NCBI GenBank assembly: GCA_947625195.1
Contig: CANQNK010000009.1
Coordinates: 1 to 64,000 of the forward strand
Reading direction: 5' to 3'
Length of the DNA stretch: 64,000 nucleotides
Origin: an uncultured Clostridia bacterium
Lineage (GTDB): Bacteria > Bacillota > Clostridia > Oscillospirales > Ruminococcaceae
How positions within the stretch are numbered: the first letter of the stretch is position 1; each line of letters starts with the position of its first letter. Below the pieces are notes generated by a model that ran no database searches, was not told the DNA's origin, and saw only the letters and a program-made list of their open reading frames with translations. Made by a program: the position numbers and the translations under genes. Positions 28,227 through 37,859 of the stretch are shown in pieces.

Positions 28227-29225
28227 ATGAACATTTTGATCGACGCTTTCGGCGGTGATAACGCTCCGCTTGAGGTGATACTCGGAAGCAAAAGGGCAGT
28301 TGAAAACATTGAGGGGCTTAACGTTGCGCTTGTAGGAAACGAGGAAAAGATAAAAGACTGCGCCAACAGAAACAGGATAGATATATCTTCTCTTGAAATT
28401 ATTCACGCTGAAACGGTGATAGATATATGCGAAGAACCCACAGAGATACTTAAGTCAAGAAACGACTGCTCTATGGCGATTGGACTTAAGACGCTTGCGG
28501 AAAACAAGGCGGACGCATTTGTTTCCGCCGGATCAACGGGCGCTCTTGTAGTGGGCTCAACCTTTATTGTAAAGCGCATAAAGGGCATAAAGCGCGCCGC
28601 TTTGGCCACCGTTTTGCCCACCTCAAAAAAGCCTTTTATGCTTCTTGACGCAGGAGCTAATCAGGACTGCCGTCCGGAGATGCTTGTTCAGTTTGGCGTA
28701 ATGGGAAGCATTTATATGGAGAAAATAATGAAACGCACAAACCCCTCTGTTTATCTTATAAACATCGGTACTGAGGAAAGCAAGGGCAGAGAGCTTGAGC
28801 TTGAAACCTACAAGCTCTTTAAGTCAACTCCCGTAAACTTTTCCGGAAACATTGAAGCAAGGGATCTGCCGGTAGGTGATATTGATGTCTGCGTTGCCGA
28901 CGGATTTACCGGAAATATGCTTTTAAAGCTGTACGAGGGCATGGGCAAGTTTATGTCAAGAGAGCTTAAGGGCGTTTTGATGCATAACTTTGCTTCAAAG
29001 ATAGGAGCGTTGTTTATGCTAGGCGGAGTAAAAAAGCTAAAAAAGCGTATGGACTATACCGAATACGGCGGCGCTCCGCTTTTGGGAACGGCAAGGCCGG
29101 TTATAAAAGCGCACGGAAGCTCGAACGCAAACGCCTTTTACCACGCAATATTGCAGGCAAAAAGTTTTGCCGAGGAAAATGTTATAGGAGAAATTTCACA
29201 GTCACTTGAGCAGATGAAGGGTTAA
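28227..29225 (+). CDS. plsX: Phosphate acyltransferase PlsX
   Basis: A 332-residue PlsX that converts acyl-ACP to acyl-phosphate, the first donor for membrane phospholipid synthesis by PlsY. Family motifs are visible: LIDAFGGDNAPLEVI at the N-terminus, SAGSTGALVVGSTF in the middle and the C-terminal YGGAPLLG...HGSSNANAF. The gene is preceded by AAGGA and followed four bases later by rnc. An acpP gene, often between these two, is absent here. Confidence 0.96.
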   Translation: MNILIDAFGGDNAPLEVILGSKRAVENIEGLNVALVGNEEKIKDCANRNRIDISSLEIIHAETVIDICEEPTEILKSRNDCSMAIGLKTLAENKADAFVSAGSTGALVVGSTFIVKRIKGIKRAALATVLPTSKKPFMLLDAGANQDCRPEMLVQFGVMGSIYMEKIMKRTNPSVYLINIGTEESKGRELELETYKLFKSTPVNFSGNIEARDLPVGDIDVCVADGFTGNMLLKLYEGMGKFMSRELKGVLMHNFASKIGALFMLGGVKKLKKRMDYTEYGGAPLLGTARPVIKAHGSSNANAFYHAILQAKSFAEENVIGEISQSLEQMKG

Positions 29226-29228
29226 ATT

Positions 29229-29915
29229 ATGGATAATATTACTGAGTTTGAAAAGGTTATAAAATACACATTTAAAAATAAAAATCTTATATTCACAGCT
29301 CTTTCTCACTCGTCGTTTGCGAATGAGGATAAAAAGCACAGAAGAAGTAACGAGCGTCTTGAATTTTTAGGCGACAGTGTTTTGTCTTTGGTTGTATCAG
29401 ACTTTATTTTTGAGCACTACACGCATCTTCCTGAAGGCGAGCTTACAAAGCTCAGAGCATCTCTTGTATGCGAAAAATCGCTTTTTGAATTTGCAAAGCG
29501 AATAAGGCTGGGGGAGTTTCTAATGCTGGGCAAGGGCGAGGAGCATACGCACGGCAGAGAGCGTCCCTCAATTCTGGCAGACGCATTTGAGGCGGTGATA
29601 GCTGCTGTTTACCTTGACGGCGGAATAGAAGCCGCAAAAGCTCACATACTTCGCTTTATTCCAAAAAATTTAAACCCCAGAGCAACAGGGGTAACGGATT
29701 ATAAGACGGTTCTTCAGGAGATAATTCAGAAAAACCCCGAGGAAAAGGTTGAGTACGTATTGATGGATGAAAGCGGCCCTGATCACGACAAGAAATTTAC
29801 AGTCGCGGTCATGCTCAATTCAAACGTGATAGGCGAAGGAACAGGCAAGAGCAAGAAGAATGCAGAGCAGATGGCGGCAAAGGAATCGCTTAAGCTGATG
29901 GGATATGAGACATAG
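29229..29915 (+). CDS. rnc: Ribonuclease III
   Basis: A 228-residue double-strand-specific RNase that processes rRNA precursors and degrades paired RNA. The nuclease domain has the signature RLEFLGDSVLSLVVSDFIF and the second acidic cluster DAFEAVIAAVYLDGG, which supply the Mg-binding acids. The C-terminal dsRNA-binding domain runs from ~155 (DYKTVLQEIIQKN) to the end (GKSKKNAEQMAAKES). The end overlaps the radical SAM gene by 11 bases; SMC follows, the usual Gram-positive order. Confidence 0.96.
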   Translation: MDNITEFEKVIKYTFKNKNLIFTALSHSSFANEDKKHRRSNERLEFLGDSVLSLVVSDFIFEHYTHLPEGELTKLRASLVCEKSLFEFAKRIRLGEFLMLGKGEEHTHGRERPSILADAFEAVIAAVYLDGGIEAAKAHILRFIPKNLNPRATGVTDYKTVLQEIIQKNPEEKVEYVLMDESGPDHDKKFTVAVMLNSNVIGEGTGKSKKNAEQMAAKESLKLMGYET

Positions 29916-30894
29916 TAATATATCGATTTTCGTGCCGCATTTGGGCTGCCCTAACGCATGCAGCTTTTGCAATCAACACACAATAAGCGGTGAAAAAACC
30001 GCTCCCGGCACAGGAGAAGTCAGGCGTCTGTTAGGTGAAGCATATAACAGAATAAAAGATAAGAAAAACACGGAAATAGCCTTTTTCGGCGGAAGCTTTA
30101 CGGCAATTGACAAAGACTATATGTTAAGTCTGTTAAAAACCGCGTTTGAGTTTGTAGGCAAAAACGGATTTTCAGGCATTCGCATATCAACCCGCCCGGA
30201 TTGTATTGACAGTAAGATATTGGATACACTAAAGTGCTATGGAGTTACCTCTATTGAGATAGGCACTCAGAGTATGTGCGATGACGTGTTATCAGCAAAT
30301 AATCGTGGCCACACCGCAAAAGATGTTGAAAATGCCTCCCGGCTTATAAGAGAATACGGCTTTGAGCTGGGACTTCAGATGATGACGGGCCTTTATAAAT
30401 CCGATGCCGGAAAGGATATGCTTACGGCGCAAAAGATTATTTTATTAAAGCCGGATACCGTTCGGATCTATCCGGTTTGTGTTTTGAAGAACACACATCT
30501 TGCGCGGCTTTATAACGAAGGGGTATATGAGCTTTCGCCGTTTGACGATATGGTAAACCTTTGTGCCGACTTGCTTTTGGCGTTTGAGTCTGCGGGGATA
30601 AGAGTAATCAAATGCGGACTTCATGCCTCTAACGGCGTTGAGGACGAGCTTGTTGCCGGATACTATCACCCGGCGTTTCGGGATTTATGCGAGGGCAGAA
30701 TATACCGAAACGCGATGGATAAGGACATTTTGGGAAGTCAGGACAAAAGGTTTGTATTCGCCGTAAACGACAGGTGTATGAGTAAGGCGCGAGGACAGAA
30801 AAACGAGAATATAAAGTATTTTGAAAAAAGGGGAATAAGCGTAAGCTTAGTTTCGGACAAGACTATAAATAAATATATTGCAGTAAGGATATAA
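29905..30894 (+). CDS. Radical SAM protein (Elp3-like core), function unassigned
   Basis: A 329-residue radical SAM protein. The [4Fe-4S] motif is C15-x3-C19-x2-C22 (CPNACSFC), followed by AFFGGSFTAID and IRISTRPDCID. The arrangement resembles the radical SAM half of Elp3 and related oxygen-independent enzymes, but no acetyltransferase domain follows. It is wedged between rnc and smc with overlap, a position I recall from other Clostridia, where it is annotated only as a radical SAM protein. The substrate is unknown; a tRNA role is possible from the Elp3 likeness alone. Confidence 0.82.
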   Translation: MRHSNISIFVPHLGCPNACSFCNQHTISGEKTAPGTGEVRRLLGEAYNRIKDKKNTEIAFFGGSFTAIDKDYMLSLLKTAFEFVGKNGFSGIRISTRPDCIDSKILDTLKCYGVTSIEIGTQSMCDDVLSANNRGHTAKDVENASRLIREYGFELGLQMMTGLYKSDAGKDMLTAQKIILLKPDTVRIYPVCVLKNTHLARLYNEGVYELSPFDDMVNLCADLLLAFESAGIRVIKCGLHASNGVEDELVAGYYHPAFRDLCEGRIYRNAMDKDILGSQDKRFVFAVNDRCMSKARGQKNENIKYFEKRGISVSLVSDKTINKYIAVRI

Positions 30895-30941
30895 GCAAAC
30901 TTTGAAAGGAGAAGGCTTGGTGCTTTCAGGCCGAATAAAGG

Positions 30942-33900
30942 ATGTATTTAGAATCACTCGAGCTTAACGGATTCAAATCGTTTCCGGATAAAATATCGCT
31001 TGATTTTGACAAGGGACTCACCTGCGTGGTGGGGCCGAACGGCAGCGGCAAAAGCAACATAGGCGATGCGGTTCGCTGGGTTTTGGGAGAACAGTCGTCG
31101 AAGAGCTTAAGAGGCTCGAATATGCAGGACATCATTTTTTCCGGTACTCAGACGCGCAAGGCAGGAAAATTTGCGCAGGTGACGCTGAATATCGAAAACT
31201 CCGACCGTGCGCTTGAGTATGACGCGGATAAGGTATCCGTTTCAAGAAAGCTTTACGCAAACGGAGACAGCGAGTACATAATAAACGGAGAGCAGGTGCG
31301 TCTTAAAGACGTTTTGGAGCTTTTTATGGATACGGGTCTTGGCAGAGACGGATATTCGATAATCGGTCAAGGCAAAATAGCTGACATAGTTTCAAGCAAA
31401 TCGACCGAGCGAAGGGAGATTTTTGAAGAGGCTGCGGGAATATCGAAATTTCGCTACAAAAAGGCGGAAAGTGAAAGAAAGCTTTCGCACGCGCAGGATA
31501 ATATACTGCGTTTAAACGATATTTTAGCTGAGCTTGAAGCCAGAGTCGGCCCGCTTAAAACTCAGTCTGAAAAGGCAAAAAAGTACCTTGATCTGAGAGA
31601 CGCTAAAAAAGATCTTGATGTTTCGCTCAGCGTTTATAAGCTTAACGACTTAAATGATAAGCTTCAGGGGTTTGAGGATAAGGTGCTCGTTGCCGAGAGT
31701 GAATTTGAAGCTCTTTCAAGAGAACTTGACGAGATTGATGAATCTGTCGACAAGGGAAATCTTGAGCGTGCTGAGTGCAACGATACAATAGACAGCTTAA
31801 GAGATCTAATTCACTCGTCTGAACAAGACACAGGAGATCTTAATGCCAAAATAGCTGTTTTGCAAAATGATATTGAGCATATAAACTCTTCAATTGTTGA
31901 TGACACCTTATCATTAAAGGACATTGACGAAAACGAGAACAGCTTTAAGTATAAGAGCGAAGCAAAGGAAACGGAGCTTTCAAATATAAGAGAGAAGATT
32001 GACTCACTTTACGAAAGAATCAAATCTACTCAGGAGCAGCTTGAAGGAGTTGAAAGCCGTGAAAGCGAGTTTGATAAAAACATTCAAAACAGTTCTAACA
32101 GCATAAACGCGCTTTATATAAGAAAAAGCGAACTTAATTTCACGGTGACAAACGAGCGATCAAATATTTCAGAATATAAGCGTCAGATAAACGAGGGCAA
32201 GGCATATATAAAGGAGGCCGAGGACGCTCAGAAAAATATTGCAAAGGAGCGTGCGGAAATCACGGCCGCCTGCGCATCGGTCGATGAAAAGCTCAGTGAA
32301 TATCAAAATCGTATTGCCGGTTATACAAAGCTATATGAGTCCAAAAAGGCGCAGCTTAACAGCAAGTCGGACGAACTTAACGCGTTAAGGCTAAAAACCG
32401 GGGAGCTTAAAAACCGTGCGTCAATTTTAAAAGATCTTGAAAACTCAATGGAAGGCTTTGCTGCAAGTGTAAAGCATGTTGTAAAAGCGTCTTCTGTAGG
32501 CAGGATAAGCGGCATATACGGCTCAGTGGCGCAGCTGATCTCGGTTGATCCTAAGTTTAGCGTTGCAATTGAAACGGCATTGGGCGCTGCCATGCAGAAT
32601 ATTGTCGTTGAAAATGAGGACACCGCAAAACGATGTATTCGTCACTTAAAGGAAATAAACGGTGGCAGAGCGACCTTTCTGCCGCTAACCTCGATAAAGC
32701 CGCGAGAGCTTAACGATACCGGCTTTTCAAAATCACAGGGCTTTGTTGCTGTTGCCGCAGATCTTGTTAAGTATGACCTTAAATTTAAAAACATAATGCT
32801 TAATCTTATGGGAAAAATTGTTGTAGCAGAGGATCTGGACAGCGCGGCGCTTATTGCCAAGAACAACAGATTCGCATTTAAGATAGTAACTCTTGACGGT
32901 CAGGTCATAAACCCAGGAGGCTCGTTTACCGGAGGAAGCGCTTCCAGAAGTGCGGGAATACTTACAAGAAAAAATGAGATAGATAAGCTTAGTGCTCAGA
33001 TACAATCAGCAGAAGAAAAAAGCAAACAGCTTATTCTTCAGATAGAAAGCCTTAAGGCGGAGACCACAAAGCTTGAGTTTGATATCAATTCAAAGCGGGA
33101 GCTTCAAAGCGAGCATAAATCGGACAAGGTAAGATTTGAAGCGGAGTTAAATCGCCTATCAGACCTTGCAAGTCAATATGACAAGCGCCTTGATGAGGCT
33201 GATTCGCAGCTTGAATCGCTTGAGCAGAAGGTAAGCAAGTCGATGCAAGCGATTGTATCATCTGAGGAGGAGCTGAAAAAAGCAGATGACAGCATTAAAA
33301 AAGCAGAGATTGCTGCTGCTTCCAGCCAGTCTAAGCTTGAAGGCTTTAAACAGCGCCGGGAGGAGCTTTCAAAAGCGCTGAGTGATCTTAAGATAGAAGC
33401 GATTTCTCTTGAAAAGGATGAGCAGTCTGTGATATCGGCAATTGAACAGCTTTCTGACGCCCAGCGAAATTCAAACGACGCCAGAGTAAGGCTTGAGCTT
33501 AATATAATCGAGCAGAAAAAGTCTATTGACGATAAGAAGTCGGAAATCGAAGCTATATCAAAGAAAATATCTGATAATGAAAACAGCGTTGAATCGGCGC
33601 AGGCTGAAATTAAGGTGCAGCAGTCAAGATATATGAGCCTTGAGGCACAGACCGCAAAGCTCAGATCGTATCAGAAAAACAAAATGTCGGAAAAGGAAAA
33701 GGTACTTATTGAGCTTGAGCGCTCAAAGGAGAAAAAGATAACGATTTCATCTGATATAGATAAAATACTTTCTATTTTATTTGAGGAGTATGAGCTTACA
33801 AAAAGTGAGGCCGGCGCGCTTGCAAAGCCTATCGAAAACATAGCTGAGGCTAACAGGGAGCTTAATTCGCTTAAGAATAAGATTCGTGCGCTGGGCGCAG

Positions 33901-34505
33901 TAAATGTAAACTCTATTGAGGAGTATAAAGAGGTATCAAAGCGCTATGAGTTTTTGTCATCCCAGCTTAAGGATGTGCTTAAATCGAAGTCAGAGCTTGA
34001 AAAGCTTATAGCCGATCTCACCGAAGAGATGATAGCCATTTTCAGTGAAAGCTTTACGCAGATAAACAACAACTTCAAGGTGATATTCTCTGAACTTTTC
34101 GGAGGTGGAAGCGGAGAGCTTGTGCTGACAGATCCGGAGAATATTCTGGAGTCGGGAATAGAAATAAAGGTTGCGCCTCCGGGAAAGGTAATAAAGAACC
34201 TACTCAGCCTTTCGGGAGGAGAGCAGGCGTTTGTGGCCATTGCGATATACTTTTCGATTCTTATGGTCAAGCCGTCTCCGTTTTGTATTCTTGACGAGAT
34301 CGAGGCAGCTCTTGACGATGTGAACGTGACTAAGTACGCGCAGTATCTTAGAAGATTTACAGAAAAAACGCAGTTTATCCTGATTTCTCACAGACGCGGA
34401 ACTATGGAGGAGGCAGACGTTTTATACGGTGTTACAATGCAGGAAAAAGGCGTGTCAAAGCTTTTGAGGCTCGACGCAGGACAGACGCAGATTGAAAAGG
34501 AATAA
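30942..34505 (+). CDS. smc: Chromosome segregation protein SMC
   Basis: A 1187-residue condensin ATPase that loops and aligns the chromosome with ScpA and ScpB. Walker A is VVGPNGSGKSNI near residue 28-39, the ABC signature is LSLSGGEQAF and Walker B is FCILDEIEAALDD near the C-terminus. Two long coiled coils flank a hinge at ~520-640 (RISGIYGSVAQLISVD to NPGGSFTGGSA). The length is normal. ftsY starts inside its 3' region or just after, giving the usual rnc-smc-ftsY order. Confidence 0.97.
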   Translation: MYLESLELNGFKSFPDKISLDFDKGLTCVVGPNGSGKSNIGDAVRWVLGEQSSKSLRGSNMQDIIFSGTQTRKAGKFAQVTLNIENSDRALEYDADKVSVSRKLYANGDSEYIINGEQVRLKDVLELFMDTGLGRDGYSIIGQGKIADIVSSKSTERREIFEEAAGISKFRYKKAESERKLSHAQDNILRLNDILAELEARVGPLKTQSEKAKKYLDLRDAKKDLDVSLSVYKLNDLNDKLQGFEDKVLVAESEFEALSRELDEIDESVDKGNLERAECNDTIDSLRDLIHSSEQDTGDLNAKIAVLQNDIEHINSSIVDDTLSLKDIDENENSFKYKSEAKETELSNIREKIDSLYERIKSTQEQLEGVESRESEFDKNIQNSSNSINALYIRKSELNFTVTNERSNISEYKRQINEGKAYIKEAEDAQKNIAKERAEITAACASVDEKLSEYQNRIAGYTKLYESKKAQLNSKSDELNALRLKTGELKNRASILKDLENSMEGFAASVKHVVKASSVGRISGIYGSVAQLISVDPKFSVAIETALGAAMQNIVVENEDTAKRCIRHLKEINGGRATFLPLTSIKPRELNDTGFSKSQGFVAVAADLVKYDLKFKNIMLNLMGKIVVAEDLDSAALIAKNNRFAFKIVTLDGQVINPGGSFTGGSASRSAGILTRKNEIDKLSAQIQSAEEKSKQLILQIESLKAETTKLEFDINSKRELQSEHKSDKVRFEAELNRLSDLASQYDKRLDEADSQLESLEQKVSKSMQAIVSSEEELKKADDSIKKAEIAAASSQSKLEGFKQRREELSKALSDLKIEAISLEKDEQSVISAIEQLSDAQRNSNDARVRLELNIIEQKKSIDDKKSEIEAISKKISDNENSVESAQAEIKVQQSRYMSLEAQTAKLRSYQKNKMSEKEKVLIELERSKEKKITISSDIDKILSILFEEYELTKSEAGALAKPIENIAEANRELNSLKNKIRALGAVNVNSIEEYKEVSKRYEFLSSQLKDVLKSKSELEKLIADLTEEMIAIFSESFTQINNNFKVIFSELFGGGSGELVLTDPENILESGIEIKVAPPGKVIKNLLSLSGGEQAFVAIAIYFSILMVKPSPFCILDEIEAALDDVNVTKYAQYLRRFTEKTQFILISHRRGTMEEADVLYGVTMQEKGVSKLLRLDAGQTQIEKE

Positions 34506-34515
34506 GGAGGAGCAT

Positions 34516-35421
34516 ATGGGACTTTTTCAGAAGCTTAAAGAAACCTTAAAGAAAACTAAGGATTCTTTTTTAGGTAAAATAGACAGGCTGCTCGGCGCAT
34601 TTACTAAAATCGACGAAGAGCTTTTTGAGGAGCTTGAAGAAACGCTTATTATGTCCGATATGGGCGTAAATACCTCCGTAAGAATATGCGATGAGCTCAG
34701 AGAGCGTGTAAAGCTCGGGAAAATTGAAGACCCGGCAATGATCAAGACAATGCTTAAGGAAGTCATTTATGAAATGCTTGGAGATGAGCAGCCGCTTGAC
34801 CTTTCCACCACACCGTCAGTTATACTTGTGATAGGTGTAAACGGAGCAGGCAAGACTACAACGATAGGAAAGCTTTCATACAAGCTCAAATGCGAAGGCA
34901 AGAGGGTATTGGTCGCGGCGGCGGACACCTTCCGAGCGGCGGCGATAGAGCAGCTTGAGGTATGGACGCAAAGAGCAGGGGTTGACATCATAAAACACAA
35001 AGAGGGAGGAGATCCTGCGGCAGTTGTGTTTGACGCTCTTACTGCGGCAAAGGCAAGGGGAGTGGACGTTGTCATCTGCGACACTGCGGGACGTCTTCAC
35101 AACAAGAAAAACCTCATGGATGAGCTTAAAAAGATTTCCAAGATCGTTCACGAAAAAGCAGAGGGCTGTTCGCTTGAGGTGTTGCTTGCGCTTGACGCAA
35201 CAACAGGACAGAATGCCGTAAATCAGGCAAGCATGTTTAATGAGGCGGCTGACATCACTGGAATAATTTTGACAAAGCTTGACGGAACCGCAAAAGGCGG
35301 GATCGTCATCACCATAACTGAGGACTTGAAAATTCCGGTAAAGCTTATTACAACCGGAGAGAAGATAGAGGATATCCAGCCTTTCAACACACATGACTTT
35401 GTCGAAGCGCTTTTTGATTAA
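34516..35421 (+). CDS. ftsY: Signal recognition particle receptor FtsY
   Basis: A 301-residue SRP receptor GTPase that docks ribosome-SRP complexes at the membrane. The N domain (residues ~1-85) leads to the G domain with VIGVNGAGKTTTIGKL (G1), AADTFRAAAIEQL (G2 and insertion box), DTAGRLHNKKNL (G3) and TKLDGTAKGG (G4). It lacks the long acidic A domain of E. coli FtsY, as in many Gram-positives. ATG 34516 directly follows GGAGGAGCAT; the ATG at 34492 overlaps smc and has no site. Confidence 0.96.
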   Translation: MGLFQKLKETLKKTKDSFLGKIDRLLGAFTKIDEELFEELEETLIMSDMGVNTSVRICDELRERVKLGKIEDPAMIKTMLKEVIYEMLGDEQPLDLSTTPSVILVIGVNGAGKTTTIGKLSYKLKCEGKRVLVAAADTFRAAAIEQLEVWTQRAGVDIIKHKEGGDPAAVVFDALTAAKARGVDVVICDTAGRLHNKKNLMDELKKISKIVHEKAEGCSLEVLLALDATTGQNAVNQASMFNEAADITGIILTKLDGTAKGGIVITITEDLKIPVKLITTGEKIEDIQPFNTHDFVEALFD

Positions 35422-35433
35422 GGAGAGTATCAG

Positions 35434-36000
35434 ATGAAGCTTATACTTGCGACCAACAACAAGGGTAAGGTAAAAGAATACAAAGAGATTTTAGAGCCGC
35501 TTGGATTTTGCGTTACCTCGCAAAGTGAAGCGGGAATAGATATAGAAGCTGAGGAAACCGGAAAAACCTTCTCTGAAAACGCTTATATCAAAGCAAAAGC
35601 GATCTATGACATCAAAAAGACTTACGTTTTGGCAGACGACAGCGGACTTATTGTAGACTCACTTGACGGCAGACCGGGAGTATACTCGGCACGGTATGCA
35701 GAGCCAGGTAAGCGGTGCGATAAGATTTTAAGCGAGCTTAAGGGCGTTTCATTTGATAAGCGAACAGCACGGTTTGTGTGCTGTATTTGCCTTATAAAGC
35801 CGGACGGTGATGTTTTGTCGGTCGAAGGCAGATGCGAGGGAAAAATAGGCTATGAGAAAAAGGGCGAAAACGGATTTGGTTACGATCCCATTTTTCTGTG
35901 CGGAGATAAAACGCTCGCCCAGATGACAGATGACGAAAAGAATTCGGTTTCTCATAGGGGAAATGCTGCAAAAGCTCTCATGGCCGCATTAAAAAAATAA
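35434..36000 (+). CDS. rdgB: XTP/dITP diphosphatase (RdgB/HAM1)
   Basis: A 188-residue inosine triphosphate pyrophosphatase that removes deaminated purine nucleotides from the pool. Family motifs are ATNNKGKVKEYKEI at the start, ADDSGLIVDSLDGRPGVYSA, GYDPIFL and SHRGNAAKAL. GGAGAG precedes the start. It begins 12 bases after ftsY and is followed by yhbY in a tight cluster. Confidence 0.95.
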   Translation: MKLILATNNKGKVKEYKEILEPLGFCVTSQSEAGIDIEAEETGKTFSENAYIKAKAIYDIKKTYVLADDSGLIVDSLDGRPGVYSARYAEPGKRCDKILSELKGVSFDKRTARFVCCICLIKPDGDVLSVEGRCEGKIGYEKKGENGFGYDPIFLCGDKTLAQMTDDEKNSVSHRGNAAKALMAALKK

Positions 36001-36012
36001 GGAGAAAAATAA

Positions 36013-36306
36013 ATGATATCTTCAAAGCAACGAGCATATTTAAAGAGCATAGCAAATTCCATTGATCCTGTTTTTCAGATAGGAAAAAGCGGAACGGGAG
36101 ATGCTTTGATAAATCAGATAGATGACTACTTAAGAGCTCATGAAATAATAAAAGTCAAGGTGCTTGAAAATTCTCTCTACACCGCAAAGGAGGCCATGGC
36201 GGAGATCGCGCAAAAAATAAACGCTGAGGCGGTCACCGCAATAGGATCGGTCTTTATTCTTTACAAAAGAAATTTAAAAGAGCCTAAGATCGTTTTGCCA
36301 AAATGA
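36013..36306 (+). CDS. yhbY: YhbY/CRS1-type RNA-binding protein
   Basis: A 97-residue single CRM domain (LKSIANSIDPVFQIGKSG, with the GxxG loop region). YhbY associates with pre-50S ribosomal particles in E. coli. Its 3' end overlaps nadD by four bases (ATGA), so translation is coupled. It is part of the widespread cluster yhbY-nadD-yqeK-rsfS. Confidence 0.93.
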   Translation: MISSKQRAYLKSIANSIDPVFQIGKSGTGDALINQIDDYLRAHEIIKVKVLENSLYTAKEAMAEIAQKINAEAVTAIGSVFILYKRNLKEPKIVLPK

Positions 36307-36911
36307 AAAAGATCGGAATATTCGGTGGAACCTTTAACCCGTTTCACAAGGGACACAGAAGGTGTATTGAGGAGATAGATAAAAGCCTGTGCTTTGATGA
36401 GATACTCGTTATCCCTGATAAGCTTCCTCCGCACAAGCCTACTTTTAAGCTTGCAGGTGATACTGACAGGCTTAATATGTGCAGACTTGGAACTGCGGGA
36501 ATTAATAAAGTGACCGTAAGCGATATAGAAATTAAGCAACCGGGTAAAAGCTATTCTGTTTATACATTAAGAGAGCTTGTGAAGCTTTATCCTCAGGATT
36601 CTTATCGTTTGTATTTTATTATGGGAAGCGATATGCTTTTGTGCTTTAAAAAGTGGTACAAGTACAAGGAAATATTATCACTTTGTTCGCTTGTATGCAT
36701 TTCAAGGAGCAGCCGGGACACCCAAAGGCTAAGCGTCTGCGCAGAAGAGCTTACCAATGAGGGCGGCGACGTATGTGTCGTCAAGACCGAGCCTTTTGAG
36801 GTTTCTTCCACTGAAATAAGAGAGCTTTTAAAGAGCGGGAAAGATTTGTCTTGCTTTTTGGATGATTTGGTAGTAAAATATATTACGGAGAATAAAGTTT
36901 ACGATGATTGA
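36303..36911 (+). CDS. nadD: Nicotinate-nucleotide adenylyltransferase
   Basis: A 202-residue enzyme that adenylates nicotinate mononucleotide, the penultimate step to NAD. The nucleotidyltransferase motif IFGGTFNPFHKGH is at residues ~5-17, YFIMGSDMLL is central and the ISxTxxR-like motif is VSSTEIRELL. It overlaps yhbY by four and yqeK by eight bases. Confidence 0.95.
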   Translation: MKKIGIFGGTFNPFHKGHRRCIEEIDKSLCFDEILVIPDKLPPHKPTFKLAGDTDRLNMCRLGTAGINKVTVSDIEIKQPGKSYSVYTLRELVKLYPQDSYRLYFIMGSDMLLCFKKWYKYKEILSLCSLVCISRSSRDTQRLSVCAEELTNEGGDVCVVKTEPFEVSSTEIRELLKSGKDLSCFLDDLVVKYITENKVYDD

Positions 36912-37485
36912 CAAAAGTGTGTTTTCACAGTACAAAAAATACTTAAAGGACAACCTGTCGCAAAAAAGGTATAAGCACTCGCTGAATGTAGCAAATTCTG
37001 CGGTGCGCCTTGCGAAGAAAAACGATGTCGATATCGACAGGGCGTATGCAGCGGGGCTTCTGCACGATGTGTGCAAGGAGTTGAGCGGAGTAGAGCAGCT
37101 GGAGCTGATAAAGCAGTATGAGCTTGAGATTGATCAGACGGAGCTCAGAACGCCGAGTATGTATCACGCAATTGCGGGAAGCGTATTTATAAGGCGGCAT
37201 TTCGGAATCGAAGATGAAGAAATCATACGCGCTGTCAGATTTCACACGGTGGCAACGGATAAAATGTCTAAACTTGAGCAGATAGTGTATTTAGCAGATC
37301 TTATCTCAGCCGACCGCGAGTATGAAGGCGTTGAGAAAATGAGGCGGCTGTGCCTAAAGAGTCTTAGTAAGGGAATGCTTGAGGCACTGAGTTTTCAGAT
37401 AGTTTCCAATACGCAAAAGGGAAATTTCCTTATTGCTTCAACAGTACGGGCATATAACGAATATGTGCTGAAAGAGAGGTTTTAA
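36904..37485 (+). CDS. yqeK: HD-domain bis(5'-nucleosyl)-tetraphosphatase YqeK
   Basis: A 193-residue HD hydrolase. YqeK proteins split diadenosine tetraphosphate (Ap4A) symmetrically to two ADP. The metal site is formed by YKHSLNVANSAVRL and AGLLHDVCKEL (the HD pair), with further His residues in YHAIAG and VRFHTVATDKM. It lies between nadD and rsfS in the usual order and its stop overlaps the rsfS start by one base. Confidence 0.93.
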   Translation: MIDKSVFSQYKKYLKDNLSQKRYKHSLNVANSAVRLAKKNDVDIDRAYAAGLLHDVCKELSGVEQLELIKQYELEIDQTELRTPSMYHAIAGSVFIRRHFGIEDEEIIRAVRFHTVATDKMSKLEQIVYLADLISADREYEGVEKMRRLCLKSLSKGMLEALSFQIVSNTQKGNFLIASTVRAYNEYVLKERF

Positions 37486-37841
37486 TGAATACAAGCAGTA
37501 AAATAAAGATTATAGTAAAAGCGATTTCTTCAAAAAGGGGAGAGGATATAAAGGCGATAAGAATATCCGATCTCACAATAATATCCGACTACTTTATTAT
37601 TGCGAACGGCAACTCTTCAACGCAGGTAAAGGCAATTGCAGACGAGGTTGAGTTCAAAATGAAGGAAGCGGGAGTTTCTCCGCTGAGAATAGAGGGCTAC
37701 CAGAGTGCAAACTGGATAGTTCTTGACTACTCAGATGTAGTCGTTCATATTTTTTATAAAGAAACCAGAGCGTTTTACAATCTTGAAAGATTGTGGAATG
37801 ACGGTGAGGAGATCGACATAGATTCTTTGATGCAAGACTGA
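37485..37841 (+). CDS. rsfS: Ribosomal silencing factor RsfS
   Basis: A 118-residue RsfS/Iojap protein that binds L14 and blocks subunit joining when nutrients are low. The sequence includes DYFIIANGNSSTQVKAIADE, the core of the family, and the C-terminal WIVLDYSDVVVHIF. It is followed by leuS after 18 bases, with GAAAGGA in between. Confidence 0.95.
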   Translation: MNTSSKIKIIVKAISSKRGEDIKAIRISDLTIISDYFIIANGNSSTQVKAIADEVEFKMKEAGVSPLRIEGYQSANWIVLDYSDVVVHIFYKETRAFYNLERLWNDGEEIDIDSLMQD

Positions 37842-37859
37842 TGAAAGGATTGATTTTTT

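Noticed and set aside
37842-37859. T-box leader for leuS
   Set aside because: Only 18 bases separate rsfS from leuS.
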